64,000 nucleotides of DNA from Proteobacteria bacterium UBA4457. Its GTDB lineage: Bacteria; Pseudomonadota; Gammaproteobacteria; Ga0077536. Numbering within the stretch: the first letter of the stretch is position 1; each line of letters starts with the position of its first letter. The stretch lies in NCBI GenBank assembly GCA_002390205.1, contig DGOV01000069.1, positions 14,985 through 78,984 on the forward strand, in the 5' to 3' direction. Positions 28,099 to 38,782 of the stretch are shown one piece after another. The notes under the pieces were generated by a model. The model did no database searches. It was not told the origin of the DNA and saw only the letters and a program-made list of their open reading frames with translations. The translations under genes and the position numbers were made by a program.

Positions 28099-28665
28099 AT
28101 GTCATTAGGTTTATATGTTGCTTTCGAGGATGCCTTGTTACAGGCGGGGTGTTCTGCTGTCGCCTCTGAAGCCCACGGGACTTTAGTTGGTCTCCTCTCT
28201 GGCCCGAACCAAGTTGACCAAGGAGTCTGGTTGAATTGCATAAATGATGACTCAAAGTTATCTATGGATTCTGTGATTCTATCTGAAACTTTGGCACTGG
28301 ATAATTTTATTAAGCGCGCGGTCAATGCTTTAGGAGATATGGAAACTGGTCCACTTATTCTTATTCCAAGTGACGATGTGGAGCTTGGAGAGAGAGCAAC
28401 TGCTTTTTCTAGTTGGTGCAGTGGCTTTCTTTATGGTTTCGGCATTTCTGGAGTTCCAGAGGAAGTTCCTCTAAGTCCTGAATCGCAAGAGTTCTTGAGA
28501 CACTTGACACAGTTTTGTCGGTTAGATTTTGAGGTTGAGGATAACGAGGAGGACGAAAAAGCGCTATTTGAATTGCTAGAGTTCAGCAAAGTTGGAGTGT
28601 TGAACCTTGTTGAAGAGGTAAAAGATTTGAGTTCGGTACATACAGAAACTAACTCGCTACACTAA
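28099..28665 (+). CDS. ygfB: UPF0149/YgfB family protein
   Basis: 188-residue member of the YgfB/UPF0149 family. Typical features are the N-terminal EAHGTLVGLLSG, the W-C-x-G-F-L-Y-G-F-G motif (SSWCSGFLYGFG) and the acidic C-terminal half with LxxLxxFCR. In Pseudomonas YgfB is a regulator; in this organism the role is unknown. First gene of ygfB-pepP-ubiH-ubiI, an order shared with E. coli. Confidence 0.92.
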   Translation: MSLGLYVAFEDALLQAGCSAVASEAHGTLVGLLSGPNQVDQGVWLNCINDDSKLSMDSVILSETLALDNFIKRAVNALGDMETGPLILIPSDDVELGERATAFSSWCSGFLYGFGISGVPEEVPLSPESQEFLRHLTQFCRLDFEVEDNEEDEKALFELLEFSKVGVLNLVEEVKDLSSVHTETNSLH

Positions 28666-28670
28666 GAGAT

Positions 28671-29987
28671 ATGAAAATGAAGCAACAAGAATTCGTAGGT
28701 AGACGTAAAGAGTTAATGGAGATAGCAGGGAATGGGTCGATTATTATCCAGCCTTCTTCACAAGAACATGTTAGAAATCGTGATGTTTACTACCCTTATA
28801 GACCTGATAGTGACTTCCACTTTCTTACTGGTTTTGGCGAACCGCTGTCGGTTGCCGTTCTTATACCGGGTCGACCTCAAGGAGAGTTCATTCTGTTTTG
28901 TCGAGAAAAAGATCAAGATGCCGAGATATGGCACGGTAGACGTTCTGGTCTTGAGGGCGCATGTGCTTTTTACGGTGCTGATGATGCATTCCCTATTGAG
29001 GACTTAGACGAAATTCTCCCTGGTCTACTGGAAAACAAAGATCGCATTTATTACACAATGGGTAGATACGCTGATTTCGACCAACGCGTTATCGGCTGGC
29101 TTAATCACGTAACAAAAATGGCTCGCGCAGGAGTACATGCACCTGATCAATTTATATCTCTTAGTCATTTGGTTCATGAGATGAGATTGATAAAAAGCCC
29201 CGCAGAAATACGAGTGATGCGTCGTGCTGCTGCAATATCTTCGACGGCGCACAGTCGAGCGATGAAGATTACAAAACCTGGTTTGTTCGAGTATCAAGTG
29301 GAGGCGGAAATAATGCATAGCTTTATGGATCAAGGTTCGCGCTCGCCCGCGTACCCCTCGATTGTTGGTGCTGGACGAAACAGTTGTATCCTTCATTACA
29401 CGGAAAACAATGAGAAATTGAAAAATGGCGACATGCTTCTAATTGACGCGGGTGCGGAGTTAGAAAGTTATGCGAGTGATATTACGCGCACTTTCCCCGT
29501 GAATGGGAAATTCAGTCGAAACCAAAAGATCGTTTATGAAATAGTTTTGGCGGCTCAACTGGCAGCTATTGCAGAAGTGAAGCCGGGCAATCGATGGAAT
29601 CAGCCTCATGATGCTGCCGTTGCAGTAATCACAGAAGGGTTACTTAATATGGGTATTTTAAAAGGGAGCCTGCAGAAGCTTATCCAAACCGAAGCCTGTC
29701 ACCTTTATTACATGCATAAGACGGGACATTGGCTTGGAATGGATGTCCATGATGTCGGTGACTACAAAATTGCCGACCAATGGCGTGTATTTGAGCCAGG
29801 GATGGTTACAACGATTGAGCCTGGATTATATTTTTCAGCATTTACTAAAGGATTGCCAAAAAAATGGCACAACATTGGCATCAGAATCGAAGACGATGTC
29901 TTAGTGACGTCCTCAGGATGCGATGTTTTGAGTGATGCGCCTAAAACCGTCAAGGAAATCGAGGATCTGATGCGTGCAGGACACTGA
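28671..29987 (+). CDS. pepP: Xaa-Pro aminopeptidase P
   Basis: Dinuclear-metal creatinase-fold peptidase releasing N-terminal residues before proline. The metal ligands are visible: two Asp in LIDAGAELESYASDITRTF, His in HKTGHWLGMDVHD, Glu in TIEPGLYF, and Glu in IRIEDDVLV. Length 438 matches AMPP. It starts 5 bases after ygfB and its end overlaps ubiH by 14 bases. Confidence 0.96.
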   Translation: MKMKQQEFVGRRKELMEIAGNGSIIIQPSSQEHVRNRDVYYPYRPDSDFHFLTGFGEPLSVAVLIPGRPQGEFILFCREKDQDAEIWHGRRSGLEGACAFYGADDAFPIEDLDEILPGLLENKDRIYYTMGRYADFDQRVIGWLNHVTKMARAGVHAPDQFISLSHLVHEMRLIKSPAEIRVMRRAAAISSTAHSRAMKITKPGLFEYQVEAEIMHSFMDQGSRSPAYPSIVGAGRNSCILHYTENNEKLKNGDMLLIDAGAELESYASDITRTFPVNGKFSRNQKIVYEIVLAAQLAAIAEVKPGNRWNQPHDAAVAVITEGLLNMGILKGSLQKLIQTEACHLYYMHKTGHWLGMDVHDVGDYKIADQWRVFEPGMVTTIEPGLYFSAFTKGLPKKWHNIGIRIEDDVLVTSSGCDVLSDAPKTVKEIEDLMRAGH

Positions 29988-31185
29988 CACAGATTGTGTG
30001 GTGATTGGTGCTGGGTTGGTCGGATGCCTTGCAGCATTGGGGCTCAGCAGGAGTGGGTTTCGTGTTCAGGTTTTTGAAACAGATAGGTTTTCTAAAGAGA
30101 TGCCCGAGGATGGAAGGTCTTTGGTGTTGTCTCGTGCTTCCATCCAGATACTGAAAGCTTTGCAGATATGGCCAAACTTATCTGAATGGGCATATTCAGT
30201 AAAGAATATTCGTGTGTCCGAAAAAGGGACTTATGGAAGCGTCCTCCTCTCAGCGGAAGAAGTTGGTGCCCAGGAGCTAGGATGTTCCTTCCCTGCTGGA
30301 AAGTTATTAGGCACGCTCAGAAATGCCGTTGTTGATGATCAAAATATCTTGGTGCGTGACAAAGCTAGTTTCTCTGAGTTTAAGGAACACAACGATTATT
30401 GCGAAGTGAGTATTGTTGAGGATGGTTCAACAGATAAGGTTACTACTCGGTTTCTGATCGGCGCTGATGGTTCTGGATCAACTGTAAGAACAGCGCTAGG
30501 AGGTTCTCTTTCAACTTTATCATATGGCCAGCATGCAGTAGTAGCTGAATTAACAGCCTCTGTTCCATGCAACCATAAGGCGTATGAGCATTTCACTGGT
30601 CAAGGACCACTCGCTTTTATTCCTACAGGGTTAAATACATACACAAGTGTTCAGTGCTTTGATGTCGAAGCTTCTATTCACGCGTGTGCAATGTCCGACG
30701 ACGCTTACTTAAGACTTACAGAGAAAAATATAGGTGGAAGGTTAGGTGAGATGTCTAACTTAGGGAAACGTTACAGTTATCCATTAATGAGACAAAAATC
30801 TAGCATTTTAAATAGCGAGAGAGTCGTAGTTATTGGAAATGCAGCGAATGTCGTGCACCCCAATGGCGCGCAAGGTTTAAATCTTGGCTTTCGTGATGTA
30901 GCAACCTTATTAACAGTAATTAAGAGAAGTGGGGAAAACTCCGATACAAAGGATATTCTGGAGAAATATGCCAGTTCACGCCTGAAAGATCATCGTATGA
31001 CCGGGAGGTTCACTGATCTAATGGCTCAAGGTTCTCGCTCTTCATTAAATACCCTAGTAATTTTGCGGCGTTTGAGTATGGTTGCATTTTCTCATTCAAG
31101 TAGATTAAGAAAGCGTTTAGTGCAAAAGGCGAGCGGCCTAGGACTTTTGGACCAGAGTGTCGATTTCTCACTTTGGGGTCAGTGA
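29974..31185 (+). CDS. ubiH: 2-Octaprenyl-6-methoxyphenol hydroxylase UbiH
   Basis: FAD-dependent aromatic hydroxylase of ubiquinone synthesis. FAD-binding GAGLVGCLAALGLSRSG at the N terminus, the DG motif LIGADGSGSTVRTALG, and the second FAD motif VIGNAANVVHPNGAQGLNLG. GTG start with GAGGA nine bases upstream, overlapping pepP. Assignment to UbiH rather than another UbiH/COQ6 family member rests on the pepP-ubiH-ubiI gene order. Confidence 0.92.
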   Translation: MQDTDTDCVVIGAGLVGCLAALGLSRSGFRVQVFETDRFSKEMPEDGRSLVLSRASIQILKALQIWPNLSEWAYSVKNIRVSEKGTYGSVLLSAEEVGAQELGCSFPAGKLLGTLRNAVVDDQNILVRDKASFSEFKEHNDYCEVSIVEDGSTDKVTTRFLIGADGSGSTVRTALGGSLSTLSYGQHAVVAELTASVPCNHKAYEHFTGQGPLAFIPTGLNTYTSVQCFDVEASIHACAMSDDAYLRLTEKNIGGRLGEMSNLGKRYSYPLMRQKSSILNSERVVVIGNAANVVHPNGAQGLNLGFRDVATLLTVIKRSGENSDTKDILEKYASSRLKDHRMTGRFTDLMAQGSRSSLNTLVILRRLSMVAFSHSSRLRKRLVQKASGLGLLDQSVDFSLWGQ

Positions 31186-31187
31186 AG

Positions 31188-32393
31188 ATGGGAAGCGGGC
31201 GGACCTACAATGTATGTGTTGTCGGAAGTGGGATAACGGCTCTTGTGACAGCAGGTATATTCGCACAGAAAAATTTTAGTGTTTGTGTCGTCGCTCCACC
31301 CTCAAAGAAAGAAATTGAGTCAGGCGATATTCTGCCAAGACATTACTCAATTTCTGCTAGCTCTAGGCGAATTTTTCAACTTCTGCAGGTTTGGGAGGGG
31401 GTCAACAGTGCCAACGGAGGTTTAGTAAGAGGGATCGAAGTCTGGGGCTCAGCATCTCGACCGCTTATAGAATTCTTGCCAACAATAGAGCGTCTTAGTC
31501 CCCTTGCCTGGATCTTAGAGAGGCAAAATATCTTATCAGTCTTATTGGTTGCGATTCATGGTCTTGGAGTGGACATTATTGAGTCTGAATTAATCAGCGT
31601 TGATTGTGCAGAAGACACGAGTTTGGTCTGTCTCGAAAGCTGTGAATTTCAGGCTAGTCTAATAGTAGGTGCAGATGGCAGGAACTCTAAAGTACGACAA
31701 TCAATGGGGGTATCTCTGGGCACAAAAAAAATTGACCAAGAGGCCGTCGTTGCGGTCGTAAAAACAGAAAAAGAGCATCATAATTTTGCCTGCCAGAGAT
31801 TTTTACAGACCGGACCAATTGCCTTCCTTCCATTATCTGATCCACATTTGTCATCCATAGTTTGGTCATGTGAGCCATCAGAAGCGCAACGGTTGACTGA
31901 AGGGGGACAGTTTTTTAATGAAGCCGTCACTTCTGTTTTTGGACATAAATATGGTGAGGTTATTGATAGTCGAGCACATATGAGTTTTGGCATCGAGTCA
32001 GGAGTAGTGAGTTCTTTTTTTTCAGGGAGAGTTGTGCTGGTAGGAGAGTCAGCGCATGTAATGCATCCGCTGGCGGGTCAAGGATTAAATACAGCCTTAT
32101 TGGATGTTGCCTCCTTGGCCGAGTGCGTTGATAATAAGGATGTCTTGCGGACCTATTCCTCATTGCATCGCCGCTTGCGGCGTTATGAGAGGTGGAGGAA
32201 AGCTGAGGTGTTGAAAATGCTCTCAGTTACCGATGGGCTGAACTCACTGTTTTGCTCAGAAAACATCTTCATTTCCTTATTTAGGAAATTAGGGGCTCGG
32301 AGTCTTAATTATAGTCCGTTCGTCAAAGATTTTTTAATTAGCCATGCTGCTGGAGTCTATGGAGATGTTCCTGAGATGGTGAGACAAAAATAG
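31188..32393 (+). CDS. ubiI: UbiI/VisC-type FAD-dependent ubiquinone hydroxylase
   Basis: Second paralogue of the UbiH/COQ6 family, next to ubiH as visC/ubiI is in E. coli; expected to hydroxylate the C5 position of octaprenylphenol. Motifs: VVGSGITALVTAGIF, VGADGRNSKVRQSMG and VGESAHVMHPLAGQGLNTA. The ATG at 31188 lies two bases after the ubiH stop; an upstream in-frame TTG inside ubiH is less likely. UbiF-type function cannot be excluded. Confidence 0.85.
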   Translation: MGSGRTYNVCVVGSGITALVTAGIFAQKNFSVCVVAPPSKKEIESGDILPRHYSISASSRRIFQLLQVWEGVNSANGGLVRGIEVWGSASRPLIEFLPTIERLSPLAWILERQNILSVLLVAIHGLGVDIIESELISVDCAEDTSLVCLESCEFQASLIVGADGRNSKVRQSMGVSLGTKKIDQEAVVAVVKTEKEHHNFACQRFLQTGPIAFLPLSDPHLSSIVWSCEPSEAQRLTEGGQFFNEAVTSVFGHKYGEVIDSRAHMSFGIESGVVSSFFSGRVVLVGESAHVMHPLAGQGLNTALLDVASLAECVDNKDVLRTYSSLHRRLRRYERWRKAEVLKMLSVTDGLNSLFCSENIFISLFRKLGARSLNYSPFVKDFLISHAAGVYGDVPEMVRQK

Positions 32394-32427
32394 AGTTATT
32401 TGCAATATATTTCAGGGAAAATTGTTA

Positions 32428-33327
32428 ATGGATAATCTTTCATCAGTCTACGAAACACATTTAAAAAAGCTGCCTCTTGTACAGAAAGGGAAAGTGCGTG
32501 ATATCTATGGGATAGGTACAGACCATTTGCTGATCATAACTACCGATCGTCTTTCTGCTTTCGATGTAATCTTACCTGATCCGGTTCCGAATAAAGGCTG
32601 TATTTTGACCGAAATTTCAAACTTTTGGTTCGAAAAAACTAAGCATTTAATTAGTAACCATTTAGTTAAGGCAGACTTGGCAGAAATTTTGGCGGATGAG
32701 CCGTACAAAGAGGATTTAATTAAGCGCTCTATCGTAGTGAAAAAGCTCAAGCCTCTGCCTATAGAAGCAGTTGTTCGTGGTTATTTAATTGGATCAGGCT
32801 GGAAGGATTACTTAGCAACTGGCAGTGTTTGCGGCATACCCTTAGCTAAGAATCTTAGACTTGCGGAGAAGCTCCCTGAGGCTATATTTACCCCTTCTAC
32901 GAAAGCCGCGGTAGGCGATCATGACGAAAATATCTCGTTTAAAGAGACGTGTAATATATTGGGTCAAGAGCGCGCGGAAGAAGTTAGAGATGTGACATTA
33001 AAAATTTATTCCCAAGCCTCAGATTTTGCTCTACAAAGAGGTATAATTATTGCTGATACGAAATTAGAGTTTGGCTTGGATGAGAATGAGGAAATGGTGG
33101 TTATCGATGAACTCCTTACCCCCGACTCCTCGCGCTTTTGGCCTGCTTCTAGCTATGAAGTTGGAACTAGCCCTCCCAGCTTTGACAAACAATTTGTAAG
33201 AGATTATTTGGAAACTGTTGACTGGAACAAAGCTCCTCCTGGACCTAGAGTGCCCTCAGAAATTTTGAGGAGAACTAGCGACAAATATCAAGAAGCATTA
33301 GATATAATTACAAAGTCTTCTGACTAA
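32428..33327 (+). CDS. purC: SAICAR synthase (PurC)
   Basis: Purine synthesis enzyme joining CAIR and aspartate. Family blocks KGKVRDIYGIG, TDRLSAFDV, EAVVRGYLIGSGWKDY, and IADTKLEFGLD are all clear. About 299 residues, i.e. the longer PurC type rather than the 237-residue E. coli form. Start chosen at the ATG 32428, with CAGGGA upstream, over the TTG at 32422. Convergent with pgk. Confidence 0.96.
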   Translation: MDNLSSVYETHLKKLPLVQKGKVRDIYGIGTDHLLIITTDRLSAFDVILPDPVPNKGCILTEISNFWFEKTKHLISNHLVKADLAEILADEPYKEDLIKRSIVVKKLKPLPIEAVVRGYLIGSGWKDYLATGSVCGIPLAKNLRLAEKLPEAIFTPSTKAAVGDHDENISFKETCNILGQERAEEVRDVTLKIYSQASDFALQRGIIIADTKLEFGLDENEEMVVIDELLTPDSSRFWPASSYEVGTSPPSFDKQFVRDYLETVDWNKAPPGPRVPSEILRRTSDKYQEALDIITKSSD

Positions 33328-33359
33328 TACTTATCTAAAAACACCTATGGCTTGGGTGC

Positions 33360-34517
33360 TTAGGATCTCGATTCTAGCATTGCGATTGCGGGAAGAGTCT
33401 TCCCTTCAACGAACTCCAAGAATGCTCCGCCACCGGTCGAGATGTACGAGATTTCATCTCCAACGTTAAAACTGGTGATAGCAGACAGAGTATCCCCACC
33501 CCCTGCAATTGAGAAAGCCTCAGACTTGGCGATGGCTTGAGCTAGTTTTTTAGTTCCTTGTGCGAAATTTGGAAACTCAAAGACCCCGAGGGGGCCATTC
33601 CAAAGAATCGTGCCCGCATTGAGTATTATTTTCTCTATTTGTTGGAGTGATTCCTCACCAAGATCTAAAATCATATCATCAGAGGATACTTCACAGGTTT
33701 TTTTTCTAACTCCCACTTCATTCTCTGCAAATTTTTTCCCACAGACCACGTCGATCGGCAGTGGGATGTTTGTTTCTGTATCTTTTATGATTTTTTCAGC
33801 TGTCTTAATCATATCGTTTTCGCACAAGGAGGCTCCGATACTTTTTCCTGATGCCTTTAGACAAGTGTTCGCTATTCCACCGCCGACGATTAAGGAGTCA
33901 ACTTTCTCTAACAAGGATTGAATAATTTCTAATTTGGTTGAAACCTTGGCACCACCGACTATTGCAACGAGTGGCCTTTTAGGGTTTTCTAGAGCTTTAT
34001 TTAATGCTGTTATTTCTGCAGTGAGCAATGGTCCAGAGCAAGCTATGGAAGCATATTTCGCCACTCCATGTGTCGATGCGTGCGCGCGATGGGCAGTGGC
34101 GAACGCATCATTGACAAAGATGTCGCAAAGGCTAGCCATTTTTTTTGCCAATTCTTCGTCGTTAGATTGCTCACCTTTTAGGAATCTCACGTTCTCAAAG
34201 AGCGTTATGCTCCCCGCTTGTGCTTCAAAGCCCTCGATCCAATCTTCAGCAAAATTTATGGGCATCTTGAGCAAAATACTTAGCGCTGAGGCGATAGGCC
34301 TTAGTGATAATAAAGGCTCTATACTCCCTTCTTTTGGGCGTCCTAGATGAGACATTATCATCACTGTCGCACCAGATTTGTGAGCGAAAGCAATAGTGTC
34401 TGTGACGGCTTTAAGCCTCGTGTTATCTAGAATTTTCCCATTCGATAAAGGAACATTAAGATCTTCGCGGATAAGTAATCGTTGCCCTGCAAGCGAGAGA
34501 TCACGCATTTGTATCAT
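33360..34517 (-). CDS. pgk: Phosphoglycerate kinase
   Basis: Glycolytic/gluconeogenic kinase interconverting 1,3-bisphosphoglycerate and 3-phosphoglycerate. N-terminal LIREDLNVPL, SHLGRPKEG, the central VGGAKVSTKLE, and C-terminal GGGDTLSAI with GGAFLEF are all present. Length 385 is typical. Third gene of a tkt-gap-pgk operon; starts 4 bases after the gap stop. Confidence 0.98.
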   Translation of the reverse strand: MIQMRDLSLAGQRLLIREDLNVPLSNGKILDNTRLKAVTDTIAFAHKSGATVMIMSHLGRPKEGSIEPLLSLRPIASALSILLKMPINFAEDWIEGFEAQAGSITLFENVRFLKGEQSNDEELAKKMASLCDIFVNDAFATAHRAHASTHGVAKYASIACSGPLLTAEITALNKALENPKRPLVAIVGGAKVSTKLEIIQSLLEKVDSLIVGGGIANTCLKASGKSIGASLCENDMIKTAEKIIKDTETNIPLPIDVVCGKKFAENEVGVRKKTCEVSSDDMILDLGEESLQQIEKIILNAGTILWNGPLGVFEFPNFAQGTKKLAQAIAKSEAFSIAGGGDTLSAITSFNVGDEISYISTGGGAFLEFVEGKTLPAIAMLESRS

Positions 34518-34521
34518 ATGC

Positions 34522-35538
34522 TTATCCAGCAGCCTTAATCATGGCGAGGGTTGTGTCCAGCATACGGTTTGAAAACCCCCATTCATTATCGTACCAAGAT
34601 AGTACCTTTACCATGTCCCCTCCAATTACCTTCGTTTGGCTAGACTCATAGATTGAAGAATGGGAGTTATGGTTGAAATCGATCGAGACTAGCGGTTCTT
34701 CATTATATTCAAGTATTCCGTTCAGCTCATTCTCAGACGCACTTTTTAATATCTGAGATATTTCTTCGGTAGTGGTTTTTCTACTTGCTTTAAAAGTAAG
34801 GTCAACAAGCGACACATTAATCGTTGGGACTCTAACCGCGTATCCATCTAGCTTGCCATTAAGTTCTGGTAAGACTAGACCGACCGCTGCGGCAGCTCCA
34901 GTGCCGGTAGGTATCATCGACTGAGTGGCAGAGCGTGCTCTCCTAAGATCAGTATGATATACGTCTGTCAGGACTTGATCATTTGTATAGGAGTGTATGG
35001 TGGTCATCAATCCACTTTCAATTCCGATTTTTTCGTTTAGAGGCTTCACGAGAGGGGCTAAACAGTTTGTCGTGCATGACGCATTAGACACTACCACATC
35101 TGTGCTTTTTAACAGATGGTGGTTCACTCCGTAGACAATAGTGGCATCTACATCTTTTCCAGCTGGAGCTGAGATGAGGACTTTTTTTGCACCACCTACT
35201 AGATGGGCTTTAGCTTTTTCTTTACTGGCAAAAAAACCTGTACACTCTAGAACAACGTCTATGTTAAGCTTTTTCCAAGGCAGGTTCTCAGGGTTGCGTT
35301 CGCTTAAGACTTGAATGGCGTGTCCGTTGACAATCATGTTTCCATTTTCAACGACAACGGTTCCTGGAAATTTCCCGTGAGCGCTATCGTATTTAGTTAA
35401 GTGCGCATTTGTTTCAGCATTTCCTAGATCATTTATCGCCACGATTTCAATTTCAGATTGTCTTTTTGACTCAAACAGAGCTCTCAAGACATTGCGACCA
35501 ATACGACCATAACCATTAATACCAACTCGGACCGCCAT
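34522..35538 (-). CDS. gap: Glyceraldehyde-3-phosphate dehydrogenase, type I
   Basis: NAD-dependent GAPDH. Rossmann motif [14 protein letters not shown] at the N terminus, catalytic Cys in [12 protein letters not shown], and the C-terminal [13 protein letters not shown] signature. In many gammaproteobacteria the gene between tkt and pgk is epd (erythrose-4-phosphate dehydrogenase); this protein keeps GAPDH-type text around the active site and in [11 protein letters not shown], so GAPDH is the better call. Acidic N-D after beta 2 (VAINDLG) favours NAD. Confidence 0.92.
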   Translation of the reverse strand: MAVRVGINGYGRIGRNVLRALFESKRQSEIEIVAINDLGNAETNAHLTKYDSAHGKFPGTVVVENGNMIVNGHAIQVLSERNPENLPWKKLNIDVVLECTGFFASKEKAKAHLVGGAKKVLISAPAGKDVDATIVYGVNHHLLKSTDVVVSNASCTTNCLAPLVKPLNEKIGIESGLMTTIHSYTNDQVLTDVYHTDLRRARSATQSMIPTGTGAAAAVGLVLPELNGKLDGYAVRVPTINVSLVDLTFKASRKTTTEEISQILKSASENELNGILEYNEEPLVSIDFNHNSHSSIYESSQTKVIGGDMVKVLSWYDNEWGFSNRMLDTTLAMIKAAG

Positions 35539-35560
35539 TACGTTTCTCCTAAAATATTAT

Positions 35561-37585
35561 TTATTGTTTGAGATAGTTATCTATCTGCTGAACACAGCTA
35601 TTTTTATCCAGCCCAAAATGCTCTAGTGCTTCATTTCCGGGGGACGAAACTCCAAAGGTATTGATACCAATAGTGAGCCCATCTAAACCCGTATATCGGT
35701 GCCAGAAATCTGTGTTTCCAGCCTCTATTGAGATACGTTTTTTGATTGAAGGCGGTAGGACTTTGGTTTGCCAATCTGCACTTTGCCGATTGAATATCTC
35801 TACGCAAGGAATAGAGACCACTCTGATTGAACTTCCTTCTTCGTTAAGAGCATTAGCCACCTGCAATGCGATACCTACCTCGGAACCAGTTGCCATGATA
35901 ACTGCTGATGCCGGTGTAGGAGGCTCGAGAAGGATGTATCCGCCCCGAGAGATTTCTTCCGACTGAGCCGAAGTATGGTGGAGTGCTGGTAATCCTTGCC
36001 TCGTTAGTAAGAGACATGATGGAGTTTTCTGGTTTTCTATAGCCGTTATCCAAGCTACAGCAGTTTCTGTGGTATCTGCGGGACGCCAAACATCTAAGTT
36101 AGGGATTAGGCGCAGTGAGTTGGTGTGTTCTACTGGTTGATGTGTTGGGCCGTCTTCACCAAGCGCGACTGAATCATGGGAATAGACAAATATAGGTGCA
36201 ATTTCCATCAGCGCTGCCATCCTAACTGCGTTCCTAGCATAGTCTGAAAACACGAGAAAAGTGCCACTATAAGGCACAACCCCGCCATGGAGACACATCC
36301 CATTCATCATTGCACTCATCGCAAATTCACGAACACCGTAGTATACGTAGTTTCCACTTCTATCTTGGCCTGTAATCGCCTTACTAGACGAGTGCCAAGT
36401 ATTGTTAGATCCAGTTAGATCGGCTGAACCGCCCAATAGCATGGGAAAATTAGCTGCTAACGAATCAAGAACGCGTTCCGAAGACTTTCTAGTCGCTTCT
36501 TTAAATCCTTCTTCATTATTAAGCATTTTTTGAATGCATGCATTTTTATTTCTTTCCCAATCTTGGGGCAGTTTGTTGTGCATTTGAAGTTCCAGTAGCT
36601 CGCTATCGCTCTTATATTTTACTCCATAGGCAGACAATTTTTTATTCCAGTCTTCCTCAAGGGCTTGTCCTTTATTTTTTGAGCTCCAAGCGTTATATAC
36701 ACTTTCAGGTATATCAAAGGGTTCATATTGCCAATTAAGTTCTTTTCTAGTTTCAATTATTTCTTTTTCGCCCAGAGCGGCGCCATGGCATGCTGATGTG
36801 CCAGCTTTATTAGGTGACCCTTTGCCTATAACAGTTTTACAGCAAATCAACGTAGGGCCATTGTTATTCTTTTTTGCCATATCAATTGCTGCGTTAATAC
36901 TTTTGGTATCGTGCCCGTCAACATTGGGAATCACATTCCATCCATAGGCTGTAAATCTTTCTGACGTGTTATCTGTGAACCACTCATCAATCTCGCCATC
37001 AATAGAAATCCCGTTATCATCGTAAAGTAGAATTAGTTTATTTAGCTTAAGGGTCCCTGCTAGCGAGCAGGCTTCGTGCGAAATACCCTCCATCAGGCAT
37101 CCATCTCCAGCGAAAACATACGTGTGATGATCAATAATATTCAGATCAGGTTTGTTGAAACGAGCGGCGAGGTGTGCTTCCGTTAAAGCCATCCCAACAG
37201 CATTTGCAATACCTTGCCCCAGAGGACCTGTTGTAGTTTCGACACCCGGCGTATGCCTGTATTCTGGATGGCCAGGAGTTTTGGAGCCCAATTGACGAAA
37301 GCTTTTAATATCTTCAATACTCAAATCATAACCAGTGAGATGAAGCAGCGAGTAAAGCAACATCGACCCATGACCGTTAGATAAAACGAACCTATCCCGG
37401 TTAAACCAGTGGGGGTTTTGAGGGTTGTGATTGAGGTGTTTCCGCCATAGAGCTTCGGCGATGTCAGCCATCCCCATAGGAGCCCCAGGGTGGCCTGAAT
37501 TTGCCGCTTGTACGGCGTCCATGCTCAACGCGCGAATCGCGTTTGCTAGCTCGTTAGATGTTGGTTCTCCCGAATTTTTTTCCAT
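35561..37585 (-). CDS. tkt: Transketolase
   Basis: Thiamine diphosphate enzyme of the pentose phosphate pathway. The TPP motif [13 protein letters not shown] lies near residue 155, with [13 protein letters not shown] at the N terminus, [10 protein letters not shown] and the central [14 protein letters not shown]. Length 674 is typical. First gene of tkt-gap-pgk; AGGTGA precedes the ATG. Confidence 0.97.
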   Translation of the reverse strand: MEKNSGEPTSNELANAIRALSMDAVQAANSGHPGAPMGMADIAEALWRKHLNHNPQNPHWFNRDRFVLSNGHGSMLLYSLLHLTGYDLSIEDIKSFRQLGSKTPGHPEYRHTPGVETTTGPLGQGIANAVGMALTEAHLAARFNKPDLNIIDHHTYVFAGDGCLMEGISHEACSLAGTLKLNKLILLYDDNGISIDGEIDEWFTDNTSERFTAYGWNVIPNVDGHDTKSINAAIDMAKKNNNGPTLICCKTVIGKGSPNKAGTSACHGAALGEKEIIETRKELNWQYEPFDIPESVYNAWSSKNKGQALEEDWNKKLSAYGVKYKSDSELLELQMHNKLPQDWERNKNACIQKMLNNEEGFKEATRKSSERVLDSLAANFPMLLGGSADLTGSNNTWHSSSKAITGQDRSGNYVYYGVREFAMSAMMNGMCLHGGVVPYSGTFLVFSDYARNAVRMAALMEIAPIFVYSHDSVALGEDGPTHQPVEHTNSLRLIPNLDVWRPADTTETAVAWITAIENQKTPSCLLLTRQGLPALHHTSAQSEEISRGGYILLEPPTPASAVIMATGSEVGIALQVANALNEEGSSIRVVSIPCVEIFNRQSADWQTKVLPPSIKKRISIEAGNTDFWHRYTGLDGLTIGINTFGVSSPGNEALEHFGLDKNSCVQQIDNYLKQ

Positions 37586-37939
37586 TGTTCACCTTTTTAT
37601 TGTCGGCAGTTATTCCATTTGACTTTCTTAGCCGCTAATCGTGTTGTTGCTAGCCAAACTAGTTTTCTGTCATCTATATATTATAGATCTTACCCATGTT
37701 TTATCATTGTCGTATTTGGATCGACTTTGAAATTAGGACTATGGCGCCACCTACGTCATGTGATGATAGATTCTACTCTGATAGTGCGTTCGAAAAAACC
37801 ATCTCAGAGTAATGTTTTTACGGCGTTATAATTGATGATCGATGAGAGGGCTTATTTAGTTCATAATTGCCTTATAATGGCAGGTATTAGTGCGTAATAA
37901 GCCAATTTAAATGTATGATTTGCGAGGGATAGAGTTTTA
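37586..37939. other. Divergent intergenic region between tkt and metF
   Basis: 354 bases without a convincing gene. It must hold the promoters of both flanking genes. A TATAAT box for metF is listed separately. A SAM or SAH riboswitch was looked for by eye and not recognised. Confidence 0.5.
37873..37878 (+). promoter_or_regulatory. Putative -10 box of metF
   Basis: A consensus TATAAT about 62 bases before the metF start, with a weak CTTATT hexamer 16 bases upstream. It is the best sigma70-like match in the tkt-metF gap. Confidence 0.4.
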
Positions 37940-38776
37940 GTGATTGTTCCAGTTAGCTTTGAGTTTTTTCCAGCCAGAAGTGCCGATGGACAGAGTAATT
38001 TACTTGCCGCGCAAAAGTTATTGAAAAAATTAAATCCTGAATTCTATTCCGTAACTTTTGGAGCCGGAGGAGGAACACGAGATTTAACGCTTCAGACAGT
38101 CCTAGATACAGCAAAAAATACTGGAGTTATGAGCGTTCCTCACATTTCATGCAGTGCGCTTTCTAGTCAAGAGATTCAGGATACTCTCGAACAATATAAG
38201 AAGTCCGATGTGTCTCAGTTGGTGGTTTTGAGAGGAGATACTCCCTCCGGTGGCCAATGTTTTAGCGAATTACGTCACGCGAGCGAGCTAGTGGAGTTGG
38301 TTAGAGAAAGACATGGGGAGCATTTTTATATCAATGTTGCCGCATATCCTGAGGTTCATCCTCAAGCTAAATCCTCGACTATTGATCTGAAAAATTTCAA
38401 GATGAAAGTTGAAGCTGGAGCGGATTGTGCGATTACCCAGTATTTCTATAATGCGGATGCTTATTTTCGGTTTGTCGATCGATGTCTCGCGTCTGGAATC
38501 GACATTCCAATAGTGCCTGGGATAATGCCTATAACCAATTATGCCAATTTAGATCGATTCTCCACAATGTGTGGTGCCGAAATTCCTCGCTGGCTAAGGA
38601 TGCGCTTGCAGGAATTTCAGGACGGCAGTGCTGACTTGGAGTCTTATGGCGTAGATGTCGTCTCCGACATTTGTGAGCGTTTGATTGATGGAGGGGCACC
38701 AAAGCTACATTTTTACACGATGAATCGAGGTGGTCCTTCTGTGCGTATTTGTGAGAATTTGGGTATAAAAATTTAA
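37940..38776 (+). CDS. metF: 5,10-Methylenetetrahydrofolate reductase
   Basis: FAD enzyme producing 5-methyltetrahydrofolate for methionine synthesis. N-terminal VSFEFFPARS, SVTFGAGGGTRD, LVVLRGDTPSGG, the FAD/folate-binding GADCAITQYFYNADAY and PIVPGIMPI are all family blocks. 278 residues with a GTG start; no better upstream start is visible. Monocistronic here, convergent with the thioesterase gene. Confidence 0.96.
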   Translation: MIVPVSFEFFPARSADGQSNLLAAQKLLKKLNPEFYSVTFGAGGGTRDLTLQTVLDTAKNTGVMSVPHISCSALSSQEIQDTLEQYKKSDVSQLVVLRGDTPSGGQCFSELRHASELVELVRERHGEHFYINVAAYPEVHPQAKSSTIDLKNFKMKVEAGADCAITQYFYNADAYFRFVDRCLASGIDIPIVPGIMPITNYANLDRFSTMCGAEIPRWLRMRLQEFQDGSADLESYGVDVVSDICERLIDGGAPKLHFYTMNRGGPSVRICENLGIKI

Positions 38777-38782
38777 TATAAC

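Noticed and set aside
33934..34350. 138-residue plus-strand ORF
   Set aside because: Antisense shadow of pgk.
34522..35538. Erythrose-4-phosphate dehydrogenase (epd) between tkt and pgk
   Set aside because: Position suits epd, but active-site and C-terminal text fits type I GAPDH better.
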